Positions 43,061 to 51,654 of a stretch of DNA of 64,000 nt are shown piece by piece. Under the pieces are notes generated by a model. That model was not told where the DNA came from. It made no database searches and was given only the letters and a program-made list of their open reading frames with translations. The stretch is taken from positions 5,602,029-5,666,028 of the forward strand of contig NZ_CP007440.1 in NCBI RefSeq assembly GCF_001579845.1. The letters run 5' to 3'. The stretch's first letter is position 1. Each line of letters opens with the position of its first letter. The translations under genes were made by a program, and so were the position numbers. This stretch comes from Rhodoplanes sp. Z2-YC6860 (lineage in GTDB: Bacteria > Pseudomonadota > Alphaproteobacteria > Rhizobiales > Xanthobacteraceae).

Positions 43061-43135
43061 TTAGCTCAGAACCTCGGATAAGGCGAGGATCCAGCTCACG
43101 GATGCCGGCGACCGCGGCGATAGACAATGAGACAC
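43061..43135 (-). CDS. micro-ORF of 24 codons with perfect extended Shine-Dalgarno
   Basis: A GTG-started frame reading (V/M)SHCLSPRSPASVSWILAL then SEVLS and stop. The ribosome site directly ahead is complementary to the 3' end of 16S rRNA over about 16 bases, with seven bases between GGAGG and GTG. A stem-loop follows the stop immediately and an imperfect hairpin precedes the ribosome site. No gene lies downstream on this strand, so it is not a leader for a nearby operon. It may encode a micropeptide or serve as a ribosome-binding small RNA. I do not know a named family. Confidence 0.5.
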   Translation of the reverse strand: MSHCLSPRSPASVSWILALSEVLS

Positions 43136-43151
43136 TGGATCACCTCCTTTC
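43136..43151 (-). promoter_or_regulatory. full-length perfect Shine-Dalgarno
   Basis: GAAAGGAGGTGATCCA on the minus strand, complementary to the entire 16S 3' tail. Read on the plus strand, CTGGATCACCTCCTTTC (from 43135) equals the 16S rRNA 3' end. No other rRNA sequence flanks it. Confidence 0.75.
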
Positions 43152-43158
43152 AGTTGGC

Positions 43159-43283
43159 GGGCCTTGGCTTCACGCGATCCAAGCCCTGATCAAAGCATTA
43201 AGTCAGCCCGCGACCGCTCACGGAGCGGCTGGGACGCACCGGGGGCGCGAATCCCCGCTGCGCCCCATTAGGATGGGGTGCAG
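43159..43283 (-). ncRNA. structured leader with competing hairpins
   Basis: Three structures lie upstream of the micro-ORF. An imperfect hairpin GGGCCTTGG/CCAAGCCC sits at 43159-43186. Stem A pairs GGGGCGC (43242-43248) with GCGCCCC (43260-43266). Stem B pairs CTGCGCCCCAT (43258-43268) with ATGGGGTGCAG (43273-43283). Stems A and B share the same strand segment and cannot form together, as in attenuators or riboswitches. Promoter and transcript ends are unknown. The rest of 42967-43391 shows nothing further. Confidence 0.35.
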
Positions 43284-43391
43284 AATCCCATCTGTCCAGT
43301 GATCGGCCCGCCATCATGCAATCCCGGCTCTGGCCGGCAACGACGCCGGCGCGAGAGCCATCGAATTATGCTTGCGCCGCCCTCGCGAAAC

Positions 43392-44117
43392 TTACTTCGC
43401 GAGCCATTTGGAGTAGGCCTCGACATTGACCAGCGGCGCGGTCCCCATGATCTGGAGCTTTTCGATGAGATTGAACAGGAACGAGGTCGCCGGCTTCATT
43501 CCGGTGACCAGCTTATGCCGCTTCTCGTTGTCGTCGTAGGTGAAGTGTCCGTGCTCGGCGATGCAGCCGATGTCGAGCCGGCCCTTGCCGAGATCCGCTT
43601 CGAGCGCCTTTTCGAACTCGAAGCCCAGCGCCGGCTGCCAATCGGTCTCGAAGGTCAGCAGTCCGCACATGATCGGGGCCAGAGGCTTCGTCAATTGGCC
43701 CCTGCCGGGTTGCTGGGTCTGCAAGGTCGTGCGACGCAGCGTCCGCACGCTGGCTGCCTTCTTCTGCGCGTAACGCAGGAGAACCGCATTGGCCGTCGGT
43801 TTCGCCTCGAACACCGCATACACGCTCTCGATCGGGACGACCATCTGGCCCTGGTAGTAGAAAACGAACGGCGAGTCCTGGCGATCGAAGATCACCACGT
43901 CGACCTGCTGGCTGAACGTGCCCAGGCTGTCCACGATGTAGGCGGTTGCCGCTTCGTAACGCTTCGGCAGGTAGGTGTTCAGCAACTCGATCCAGGCGCG
44001 GTCGCTGCCGTTTCCCGCCGCACCGGTGTTGCCGAACGCCGTCCGCGCCGTCGCCAGGCGGAGCTGAACATCGTTGTGCATCTCTGCCAAGAGCGCCTGC
44101 AGAGACCAATCAGCCAT
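43392..44117 (-). CDS. DUF6602-like protein with PD-(D/E)XK nuclease-type core
   Basis: A 241-residue cytosolic protein. The core has FSQQVDVVIFDRQDSPFVFY followed by VESVYAVFEAKPT-type sequence (IESVYAVFEAKP): an Asp on one strand and E-x-K on the next, the pattern of PD-(D/E)XK nucleases. An upstream ELLNTYLPKRYEAATAYIVDS also fits DUF6602 proteins, often found near phage-defence genes. No other defence gene is adjacent. A hairpin CTCGCGAA/TTCGCGAG spans its stop codon. Confidence 0.65.
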   Translation of the reverse strand: MADWSLQALLAEMHNDVQLRLATARTAFGNTGAAGNGSDRAWIELLNTYLPKRYEAATAYIVDSLGTFSQQVDVVIFDRQDSPFVFYYQGQMVVPIESVYAVFEAKPTANAVLLRYAQKKAASVRTLRRTTLQTQQPGRGQLTKPLAPIMCGLLTFETDWQPALGFEFEKALEADLGKGRLDIGCIAEHGHFTYDDNEKRHKLVTGMKPATSFLFNLIEKLQIMGTAPLVNVEAYSKWLAK

Positions 44118-44357
44118 GGCGGCCTCCTTGGGAAAGAGCGACTTCGGACCGGACAGCGCGCCACACCCGCAGCCCCGCGGACGTTCCGGCCTTCACGCGC
44201 CTCTTCGGAGGGGGATTTGCAGCACGATTCGCAGGCCGCGCAATCATTATTGCGCATAAATTCACTGCTCATTGGAACGCTGTTCTGTCTCGGCCCAGTG
44301 CCAGGGCAGAAAAAGCAATATTGGAAATCGTCGGCAAGCGACGTCCAGGCCGGGATG

Positions 44358-44386
44358 AAAAAAGGCCCCGGTGTTACCCGGGGCCT
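44358..44386 (-). terminator. strong rho-independent terminator
   Basis: On the minus strand AGGCCCCGG pairs with CCGGGGCCT around a six-base loop and runs into TTTTTT. It lies 160 bases beyond the DUF188 stop. The 428-base gap 44118-44545 holds no ORF I can support; the stretch 44387-44545 is either a long 3' UTR or a small RNA gene. Confidence 0.8.
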
Positions 44387-44545
44387 CCCTGTCAGTTTGC
44401 TTTTAGCGTTGTCGGCTGAAGCTCAGTCAAGGGTTTATCAGCTGATCTCGAACGTAGGACACAGTGCTTACGTGGACCTTAAGCAGCCTGTCAGGGGAAA
44501 CCCGCACTCAACTTGAATGCCTGTTCACCCGACAGCCGCGTCGTT

Positions 44546-45025
44546 TCAACCCGGGGCATTTCGCTCTGCGGCGCGCTTCAGCCGCACGATGGCGAGATCG
44601 AGCGCCGACAAGAACCGCGAACGATCGCGGGGATCGAACGGTTTCGGCCCGCCCGTGATGGCGCCGGCGCCGCGCAATTCGTGCAGCAGATTGCGCGTCG
44701 CGACCGTCATGCCGATGGAGTCGTCGTCGAACAGCTTGCCGTTCGGCGCGATCACCGTGGCGCCGGCCTTGAAGCTGCGGCTCGCGAGCGGCACATCGGC
44801 GGTGATCACGATGTCGTTGGGCCCTGCCCGCTCGGCGATCCAGTTGTCGGCCACATCCATGCCCTGCCCCACCACCACACGGCTGATCCATGGTTCGCGC
44901 GGCACCGCGATCGGGCTGTTGCTGACCACGTGGACGTTCAGACCGTGGCGCTCAGCGACGCGATAGATTTCGTTCTTCACCGGGCACGCGTCGGCATCGA
45001 CGTAGATTTCAATCTTCTTCGACAT
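44546..45025 (-). CDS. YaiI/YqxD family protein (DUF188)
   Basis: A 159-residue PIN-like fold protein with the signatures [24 protein letters not shown] near the N-terminus, [32 protein letters not shown] in the middle and [33 protein letters not shown] near the C-terminus. The acidic residues DADACP and TADVPLA form a nuclease-like centre; the function is not established. The start is ATG 45025, with no clear ribosome site. Probably monocistronic. Confidence 0.9.
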   Translation of the reverse strand: MSKKIEIYVDADACPVKNEIYRVAERHGLNVHVVSNSPIAVPREPWISRVVVGQGMDVADNWIAERAGPNDIVITADVPLASRSFKAGATVIAPNGKLFDDDSIGMTVATRNLLHELRGAGAITGGPKPFDPRDRSRFLSALDLAIVRLKRAAERNAPG

Positions 45026-45026
45026 T

Positions 45027-45057
45027 CGTGGCGGAGTTCGTCCGTGGCGGAGTTCGT
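45027..45057. repeat. tandem 15-bp direct repeat
   Basis: CGTGGCGGAGTTCGT occurs twice with a one-base spacer, just upstream of the DUF188 start. Confidence 0.85.
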
Positions 45058-45169
45058 TTCTGGTGGCTGATCCGGCGCTGACGCTTATCACATCTGCGGT
45101 TTTGTTGGCCCAGGAACATCTCCTCGTGCAGTCCGTTGGCGTCTCAGGGAAACCGATCAGGAGCAGGCA

Positions 45170-45691
45170 ATGCCACAGACACGTCATGCAGTTTCATTGA
45201 TGGCCGCGATTCTTCTCGCCGGCAGCGCCGGCTTGGCGATGGCCGCGGGTGGCGGCGGCGGAGGTGGGGCCGGCGGCGGCGCTGGTGGAGCGGGCGGCGC
45301 CTCGGGTGGTGCATCGTCGGGTTCGAGCAGCGGCTCCGCTGGCACGAGCGGAACGACCGGCATGGGCGGCGGCACGAGCGCCCCGTCGGCAATTGTACCG
45401 ACCAGCCCATCGACTTCAACGCCTGGAACCACGGGCATCACACCATCGACACCCGGCACGACGAGCACGAATCCGACGATGAACAATCCATCGACCACGA
45501 ACTCGCTGAACAACACAGGCCGAACGGATGCGATGGGCCGTCCCTGTGGCTCGGTCGCAAGCGGTTCCCCGCCGATCGGCAGCAGCGGCGTCCCGAGCAC
45601 CACGGGCAGCGCGCAGACCAGCAATCCGGGCTTCACCGGTTCGACCAGCGGATCTGGAACGGGCGTGCCGTCCACATCGTCGAGCTGCTGA
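45170..45691 (+). CDS. low-complexity Gly/Ser/Thr-rich exported protein
   Basis: A 173-residue protein with a signal peptide (residues about 1-25, ending GLAMA). The mature protein begins with a run of Gly and continues as Gly/Ala/Ser-, then Ser/Thr/Pro/Asn-rich repeats, with one GRPCGSV segment and a C-terminal Cys. It is likely disordered and secreted or surface-associated. No family recognised. It is divergent from DUF188 and convergent with the VWA gene, with a shared terminator. Confidence 0.7.
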   Translation: MPQTRHAVSLMAAILLAGSAGLAMAAGGGGGGGAGGGAGGAGGASGGASSGSSSGSAGTSGTTGMGGGTSAPSAIVPTSPSTSTPGTTGITPSTPGTTSTNPTMNNPSTTNSLNNTGRTDAMGRPCGSVASGSPPIGSSGVPSTTGSAQTSNPGFTGSTSGSGTGVPSTSSSC

Positions 45692-45705
45692 CGAGCATCG
45701 CGCAT

Positions 45706-45747
45706 AAAGCAAACGGCGTGCTGTCAGGCGCGCCGTTCGCTTGCTTT
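45706..45747. terminator. bidirectional terminator between convergent genes
   Basis: AAAGCAAACGGCG pairs with CGCCGT and TTGCTTT, with a four-base bulge; A-run and T-run ends fit termination in both directions. Confidence 0.65.
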
Positions 45748-45755
45748 GGAAATAC

Positions 45756-46928
45756 TCAGCGCACCAATTCGCGCATCGCCGCGTCAAGGCCTTCGAGCGT
45801 CAGCGGATACATCCGCCCGCCCATCAGTTGCCGGATCACGCGGATCGAATGCGTGTGCTCCCACTGGCTCTCCGGTACCGGATTGAGCCAGACGCAAGCC
45901 GGGTAGGTGCGCGTGATGCGCTCCATCCAAACCGAACCGGGCTCCTCGTTGTAATGCTCGACCGAGCCGCCGGCTGACATGATCTCGTAAGGCGACATCG
46001 AGGCATCGCCGACGAAGATCGTCTTGTAGTCGTGCGGATAGGTGTGCAGCACCTGCCAGGTCGGCGTGGTTTCCTGGAAGCGCCTGCGGTTCTCCTTCCA
46101 CAGCTTCTCGTAGACGCAGTTGTGGAAGTAGAAGTGCTCCATGTGCTTGAACTCGGTGCGCGCCGCCGAGAACAGTTCTTCCGTGGCCTTGATGTGCCAG
46201 TCCATCGAGCCGCCGATGTCGAAGAACAGAAGCACCTTGACGGCGTTGTGCCGCTCCGGCCGCATCAGGATGTCGAGATAGCCTTTGTGCGCGGTGCCCT
46301 TGATGGTGCCGTCGAGATCGAGTTCGTCGGGCGCGCCGGTGCGCGCGAACTTGCGCAGTCGCCGGAGCGCGACCTTGATGTTGCGCGTGCCAAGCTCGAC
46401 GTCGCCGTCGAGATCCTTGAACTCGCGCTTGTCCCAGACCTTCACGGCGCGGCGGTGCTTGCTCTCCCCGCCGATGCGCACGCCTTCGGGATTGTAGCCG
46501 GAGTTGCCGAACGGCGAGGTGCCGCCGGTGCCGATCCACTTGTTGCCGCCCTGGTGGCGGCCCTTCTGCTCGGCCATGCGTTTCTTTAGCGTCTCGAGCA
46601 GCTTGTCGAGGCCGCCCATGGCTTCGATCTGCTTCTTCTCTTCTTCGGTGAGATACTTCTCGGCCAGCGACTTCAGCCACTCCTCCGGGATTTCCGCGGC
46701 GAGCGCCTCCTCCATCAAGTCCAGACCCTTGAAGACGTGGCCGAACACTCGGTCGAACTTGTCGAGGTTGCGCTCGTCCTTCACCAGCGTCGCGCGGGCG
46801 AGGTAATAGAAGTCCTCGACCCGCCGCCCGGCGAGGTCGTGGTCCATCGCCTCCATCAGCGTGAGGTATTCGCGCAGCGTGACCGGCAGGCCTGCGGATT
46901 TCAGTTCGTGGAAGAAGCTGACGAGCAT
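45756..46928 (-). CDS. CoxE-like VWA-domain protein
   Basis: A 390-residue cytosolic protein. A helical N-terminal region (1-120) with YLTEEEKKQIEAMGG leads to a C-terminal VWA domain with the MIDAS motif DIGGS (237-241). Family members pair with MoxR AAA+ ATPases in metal-enzyme maturation. The only MoxR gene here is at 22678, 22 kb away. The start ATG at 46928 excludes an upstream extension that lacks family sequence. Confidence 0.88.
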   Translation of the reverse strand: MLVSFFHELKSAGLPVTLREYLTLMEAMDHDLAGRRVEDFYYLARATLVKDERNLDKFDRVFGHVFKGLDLMEEALAAEIPEEWLKSLAEKYLTEEEKKQIEAMGGLDKLLETLKKRMAEQKGRHQGGNKWIGTGGTSPFGNSGYNPEGVRIGGESKHRRAVKVWDKREFKDLDGDVELGTRNIKVALRRLRKFARTGAPDELDLDGTIKGTAHKGYLDILMRPERHNAVKVLLFFDIGGSMDWHIKATEELFSAARTEFKHMEHFYFHNCVYEKLWKENRRRFQETTPTWQVLHTYPHDYKTIFVGDASMSPYEIMSAGGSVEHYNEEPGSVWMERITRTYPACVWLNPVPESQWEHTHSIRVIRQLMGGRMYPLTLEGLDAAMRELVR

Positions 46929-47069
46929 GGCCGCAGGGTAACACGGCCTTAACCAAACCGCGACCGCGGCCAACGCCATCTCGGGTTCGCGTCGGGTTGG
47001 AAGCCAATAGTTAATCGATTGTCAATCCGGCCGTCCTAAGCTCCGCCCGATTGCCGGGACTTTGTTGCC

Positions 47070-48011
47070 ATGCGTATCGTTTTGGTCGACCCGAGCCGCG
47101 CGGTTCAACGCGCGATGACACGGCTGATCGAGGAAGGCGGCCACGAGGTGGCCTCCTTCGCGGACGGCACCGAGGCGCTTGCGTTCATCACGCAGGACCC
47201 AACCGTCCGGGCCATGATCACGAGCACGCAACCGGTCAATATTTCAGGGATCGAGCTTTGCGCCGCCGTTCGCAAATTGAGCGGCAGCCGCCGCGCTCTT
47301 CATGTGATGCTGATGTCGTCGTCGGACGACTACTATCTGGCGGTCACGGCCCTCGATAACGGCGCCGATGACTTCATCCACAAACCACCGAATCCCGATG
47401 AGTTGCGCGCACGTCTGCGGCTCGCCGATCGGGTCACGGCGATGAAGCAGCAACTCATTTTCCACGCCACGACGGACTCCCTGACCGGATTGCTCAACCG
47501 TCGCGCCTTCTTCGACGTCGCGGCCGAGATGTGCGACGCGGCCACAGCCGGAGCCTCGCTGTCGGCCGTCATGTTCGACGTCGATCACTTCAAGCGGATC
47601 AACGACACGCATGGACACGAGATCGGCGATCAGGTTCTGGCGGCCGTCGGTGCGGAGGCCAAACTGATCGACGGCAAGGCCGGCCGGCTCGGCGGCGAGG
47701 AATTTTGCGTCCTCTTGCCCAGCGAGACAGCCGACGCCTTGGAATGCGCAAGCGCCCTGCAACAGACCGTTCGCGCACTGCGCTTCGGACGCGATGACAA
47801 GGCATTCGCCGTGACGTGCAGCTTCGGCGTGGCGGAATGGGAAGCCGACGACGCCATCGATCGGATGCTCCGGCGCGCCGATATGGCGATGTACGAAGCC
47901 AAGAAGTCCGGCCGCGATCGCATCGTTGCGTCCGATACCTTCAAGCTCACCACGAGTCACGACGAGTGGCGTGGTGCGGCCCGGCTCGGCAAGCGCGCCC
48001 GGGCAACCTGA
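47070..48011 (+). CDS. REC-GGDEF diguanylate cyclase, degenerate receiver
   Basis: A 313-residue protein. The receiver-like domain (1-120) keeps the acidic residue Asp7 and Lys105 (FIHKPPNPDE) but has STQPVN (52-57) where the phosphoacceptor Asp should be. The GGDEF domain has SLTGLLNRRAF, DVDHFKRINDTHGHEIGD and the active site GGEEF (208-212). The inhibitory I-site is KLID (198-201) instead of RxxD. It makes c-di-GMP if active; input is probably not phosphorylation. Divergent from the VWA gene. Confidence 0.88.
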   Translation: MRIVLVDPSRAVQRAMTRLIEEGGHEVASFADGTEALAFITQDPTVRAMITSTQPVNISGIELCAAVRKLSGSRRALHVMLMSSSDDYYLAVTALDNGADDFIHKPPNPDELRARLRLADRVTAMKQQLIFHATTDSLTGLLNRRAFFDVAAEMCDAATAGASLSAVMFDVDHFKRINDTHGHEIGDQVLAAVGAEAKLIDGKAGRLGGEEFCVLLPSETADALECASALQQTVRALRFGRDDKAFAVTCSFGVAEWEADDAIDRMLRRADMAMYEAKKSGRDRIVASDTFKLTTSHDEWRGAARLGKRARAT

Positions 48012-48150
48012 GACCTCATTTCCTCCCGCGTTGAAAGATTAGCGCGCCGTGACGCGCAATTTTGCCGCAGGTCTGCGACGCCGCTTGCCATTGCCATTCA
48101 TCAAGCTGTCACGAAACAATCCAGCCGGGTCGCGGGGGTCGGGGAATTGC

Positions 48151-49527
48151 ATGCCGCGTGTTCTACGTGTCGGTGGCGCGTTGGCCGCCACCTTGTTCCT
48201 GCTCGCGCCTGCGGTCTGGAACCGGTTTCCACTCCTGCAATACGACACCGGCGGCTATCTGGCGCGCTGGTTTGAAGGCTATCTCGTCCCGAGCCGCTCG
48301 ACGGTCTACGGCCTGTTCCTGACGCTGCTGTCGTGGCCGGACTTCTGGCCCGTCGTGATCGTGCAGTCGGCGCTGACGGTCTGGATGCTCGCGCTGCTGC
48401 TGCGGGTGCTGGGTTTCGGCGACCGGCCGCTGCTCGTTCCGCGCGTGACGGCGGTGCTGTGCCTGTTCACCACGCTGCCGTGGCTGTCCGGCATTCTGCT
48501 CACCGATATATTCGCGGCTCTGGCGGTGCTCGCCGCCTATCTGCTGATCTTCAGCTTCGACGCACTGAGCCGCCTTGAGCGCCGCTCGCTGGTCGCGCTG
48601 ATCGCGTTTTCGGTTGCCACGCACAGCGCCACTTTCGCGGTGGTGCTGGCGCTGGTGCTCGCAGCCGTCGTGGTTCAAGCCGTACGGCGCATCGGAGCTC
48701 CGCAAGGCATCGTGCGCAGCGCCGCGGCGGTGCTGCTCGGCGCGCTGCTGCTGCTCAGCGCCAACTATGTGACCTCCGGCCGTTTCGTCTGGACACCCGG
48801 CGGCATCGCATTGTCATTCGGCCGCATGCTTCAAGACGGCATCGTCGTGCGCTATCTCGACGAGCATTGTCCGGACAAGCGGCTGCGCCTCTGCGCTTAC
48901 CGCCACGAGCTTCCGACCGACGCTGACGAGTTTTTCTGGAGCGGTAACGGGACCATCTTCAACAAGCTCGGCCGCTTTGACGGCCTCGGCAACGAGATGG
49001 GATTGATCGTCACCGAAAGCCTGCGCGCCTATCCGGCCTGGCAGCTGCAAGCCGCGGCGGTCGCGACCCTGCGCCAGCTCGTCCGCGTCTCCACCGGCGA
49101 AGGCGTGCTCAACTCGGTGTGGCACAGCTACGCCATCATCGAGAAATTCACGCCGCATGCAGCGCCCGCCATGCATGCGGCGCGGCAACAGCACGGCGAG
49201 TTGAGCTTTTCAGCGATCAACGACGTCCAGCGGCCGCTCGCGCTCGCCGCCATGCTGCTGCTCGTCCCGCTGATGCTTTGGGGCAGCCAGCGTCAGGCCA
49301 TGGCGGACTTCGGCAAGCTTGCCGCCACCACCGCCTGTGCGCTCCTGGCCAACGCGGTGGTCTGCGGCGTGTTTTCCAATCCGCACGACCGCTACGGGGC
49401 GCGGCTCGCATGGCTTGCGCCGCTGGTCGTAGGACTTGCGGCGTTGCGCCTTTACGAGCAGCGCCGGGATGCGGAAGCCGCGCTCCGGGTGCCGCCCGGG
49501 GTGCCCGCCGGCAGCACACTTCCGTGA
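48151..49527 (+). CDS. polytopic membrane protein, unknown
   Basis: A 458-residue protein with about nine or ten hydrophobic helices (for example FWPVVIVQSALTVWMLALLLRVL and SLVALIAFSVATHSATFAVVLALVLAAVVVQAV). Loop motifs include LLQYDTGGYLARWFEGYLVPSRSTVYG near the first helix, a placement like that of GT-C-type glycosyltransferases, and CPDKRLRLCAYRHELP. No catalytic signature is certain. ATG 48151 follows GGGGAATTG; an upstream GTG at 48049 is possible. Confidence 0.65.
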   Translation: MPRVLRVGGALAATLFLLAPAVWNRFPLLQYDTGGYLARWFEGYLVPSRSTVYGLFLTLLSWPDFWPVVIVQSALTVWMLALLLRVLGFGDRPLLVPRVTAVLCLFTTLPWLSGILLTDIFAALAVLAAYLLIFSFDALSRLERRSLVALIAFSVATHSATFAVVLALVLAAVVVQAVRRIGAPQGIVRSAAAVLLGALLLLSANYVTSGRFVWTPGGIALSFGRMLQDGIVVRYLDEHCPDKRLRLCAYRHELPTDADEFFWSGNGTIFNKLGRFDGLGNEMGLIVTESLRAYPAWQLQAAAVATLRQLVRVSTGEGVLNSVWHSYAIIEKFTPHAAPAMHAARQQHGELSFSAINDVQRPLALAAMLLLVPLMLWGSQRQAMADFGKLAATTACALLANAVVCGVFSNPHDRYGARLAWLAPLVVGLAALRLYEQRRDAEAALRVPPGVPAGSTLP

Positions 49528-49626
49528 CAGCCTTGCAAGGGCCGCGGCCCTTGGAACGCCGTAAATGCGCTCCCAATTCCGCCGCAGTGGCGATACTAGA
49601 TCAATTGCCCCGCAATCTGGTCCGTG

Positions 49627-51645
49627 ATGCGCATCCCCATCCTCGCGGCCCTCGCCGCCCTCCTCGTCCTGCCCTTTTTCGCCGAGCCGGGCGCGGCGCA
49701 GCCGATCCTGAGCCAACCCTTGGGCGCCCCCTCTGGCGAACCCTCCGGCGCTCCCCTGGGCGAACTGTCGCCTCAGCCGGACTCCGGCATTCGCATCGAA
49801 TGGGAGGTGAAGAACCGCTTCCGCCTGTTCCGGCGCGAGGCGGATTTTCAGCGTCATGTGCGCGCCGCACGCGCCGGCAGCATCCTTGCCGCCGAGCACC
49901 AACTCGAAAGCGCTGTCGGCGGACGCGGCTGGGCGCAGGCGATCCTTCCCTATCTCTGCCTCAACGCCGCAGGTGCGCTGCTTGAGACCTGCGAGCGCGA
50001 CGGCGAGCGGGAAAGCTATCTTGCGCCGAAGAACCACCTGATCGCCGTGCGGCTCGCAGGCCCTGTGCCTGCGGGCTCGACGTGCAACTGGAGCTTCGAC
50101 GACGGCACCATTCCGCCGAAGCAGGTCAACGGCGCCTGCTCGGATCTCGTGATCCAGCGCGTCGCCTACGGCAAGCCCACCATCGCGGCGGTCGGCATCA
50201 CGCGGTCCGACAACAGCGTCGAGACCATCTCGGCCGAAATCCAAGTGCGCGACCTGTTGATCGCCGGCATGGGCGACTCGGTCGCGGCCGGCGAAGGCAA
50301 TCCCGACAAGCCGATCGCGCTCGCCGACGAAGGCTTCTGCTTCCAGCGCTTCGGCGGCCCGGCGCGCGGCGAGTATTTCCGCCCGAGCCGCGCCGGCTAC
50401 GAAGGCGACAAGTCCTGCGAGCTCAATCCGGTCGGACCGCCCGGCGGAGCCAGCGGCGACTGGGCCAGCAAAAGCGCATTGTGGATGTCACCCGCATGCC
50501 ACCGCTCGCTCTACGGCTATCAGCTTCGCACGGCGCTGGCGCTTGCGATCGAAAACCGGCAACTCGCGGTCACCTTCATTCCGCTGGCCTGCAGCGGCGC
50601 GACCATCCCGGCCGGCATCCTCGACAGCCAGGGCGCGAGCGACTGCCCCGTCACCGGCCGCTGCTCCGGCACGGTGCCATCACAGCTTTCGCAGTTGCAG
50701 GACGCCTTGAGCCGGGCGCGCAAGCAAATCCCCGACCGCAAGCTCGACCTGATCCTGCTGACGGTCGGGGCCAACGACATCAAGTTCTCGGGCCTCGTCG
50801 CCGACGTCATCATCACGGCCGGCGTCGAGCGGGTGCTGTTCAAGCAGGGCGGCCTGATCACCTCGGTGCAGGAGGCGCAGACGCTGCTCGATCGCAACCT
50901 GCCACAGAACTTCGCCCGGCTGCGCGCGGCGCTGAAGCCGCTCATCGGCGGCGATCTTTCGAAGGTAGTCTATACATCGTATGGCCATCCCGCGATGGCC
51001 GGCGACGAGCCCTGCCCCGGCGGCCGCGACGGACTCGACGTGCATCCGTCGTTCAACGCCAACGGCGCTGCGCTGAAGCAAGTCACCGATTTCGTCATGG
51101 ACCGCTTCCTGCCGAAGCTCGTGGCGCTGGCGCGCTGCGAGCGCGGCGTCCTGTGCAACAACATGGAATCGGACCGCATGACCTTCGTTGCCACGCATCA
51201 GGACACATTCACGCAGCACGGATTCTGCGTGCATGCCAACGACGATCCGGAATTCGACCGCGATTGCTTCTCGGTCGAGGGCAAGAGCTTCGATTCCGAT
51301 CCGGTGAGCGCTGCAACCTCGCCGATGGTGTGCTCGCGGCGGCCGAGCGAGTTCCGGCCCTATGCGTCGCGCGCGCGCTGGATCCGCACCGCCAACGACA
51401 GCTACTTCACCGCGATGACGTTCCCGCGCGGGCTCCCCTCGACCATGCAGCCGAGCAACATCCATGACGCCACCTGGGGCGCGTTGTCGGCGGTCTACGG
51501 CGGCGCCTTCCATCCGAGCGCCGAAGGTCACGCCGTGATGGCGGACGCGGCGTTGCCCGCCGCGCGCGATGTGCTGGGCCTGAAAGCGCCGCCCGACGTG
51601 GTGACGCAGCCGCTGCCGCCGCTCGCCACCACGCCGGCGCAATAG
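49627..51645 (+). CDS. exported SGNH/GDSL-family hydrolase
   Basis: A 672-residue secreted protein: signal peptide residues 1-23 (ending EPGAAQ), a Pro-rich linker, an unassigned N-terminal domain with GSTCNWSFDDGTIPP, then the SGNH core with block I GMGDSVAAGEGNPDKP (catalytic Ser near 219), block III LTVGANDIKFSGL and the catalytic His in FHPSAEGHAVMAD near 628. It probably removes acyl groups from a surface polymer or lipid. Long insertions separate the blocks. It follows the polytopic protein by 99 bases. Confidence 0.8.
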   Translation: MRIPILAALAALLVLPFFAEPGAAQPILSQPLGAPSGEPSGAPLGELSPQPDSGIRIEWEVKNRFRLFRREADFQRHVRAARAGSILAAEHQLESAVGGRGWAQAILPYLCLNAAGALLETCERDGERESYLAPKNHLIAVRLAGPVPAGSTCNWSFDDGTIPPKQVNGACSDLVIQRVAYGKPTIAAVGITRSDNSVETISAEIQVRDLLIAGMGDSVAAGEGNPDKPIALADEGFCFQRFGGPARGEYFRPSRAGYEGDKSCELNPVGPPGGASGDWASKSALWMSPACHRSLYGYQLRTALALAIENRQLAVTFIPLACSGATIPAGILDSQGASDCPVTGRCSGTVPSQLSQLQDALSRARKQIPDRKLDLILLTVGANDIKFSGLVADVIITAGVERVLFKQGGLITSVQEAQTLLDRNLPQNFARLRAALKPLIGGDLSKVVYTSYGHPAMAGDEPCPGGRDGLDVHPSFNANGAALKQVTDFVMDRFLPKLVALARCERGVLCNNMESDRMTFVATHQDTFTQHGFCVHANDDPEFDRDCFSVEGKSFDSDPVSAATSPMVCSRRPSEFRPYASRARWIRTANDSYFTAMTFPRGLPSTMQPSNIHDATWGALSAVYGGAFHPSAEGHAVMADAALPAARDVLGLKAPPDVVTQPLPPLATTPAQ

Positions 51646-51654
51646 GCGCGTCGG

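Noticed and set aside
43135-43151. Fragment of a 16S rRNA gene
   Set aside because: Only 17 bases match the 16S 3' end, with unrelated sequence on both sides. Read on the minus strand it is correctly placed as a ribosome site before a start codon.
43200-43285. tRNA-like 3' half (GGGGGCGCGAATCCCCGC...GCGCCCCA)
   Set aside because: No matching 5' acceptor strand, D arm or anticodon arm at tRNA spacing, and the T-loop would be eight bases. The pairing is better explained by simple competing hairpins.
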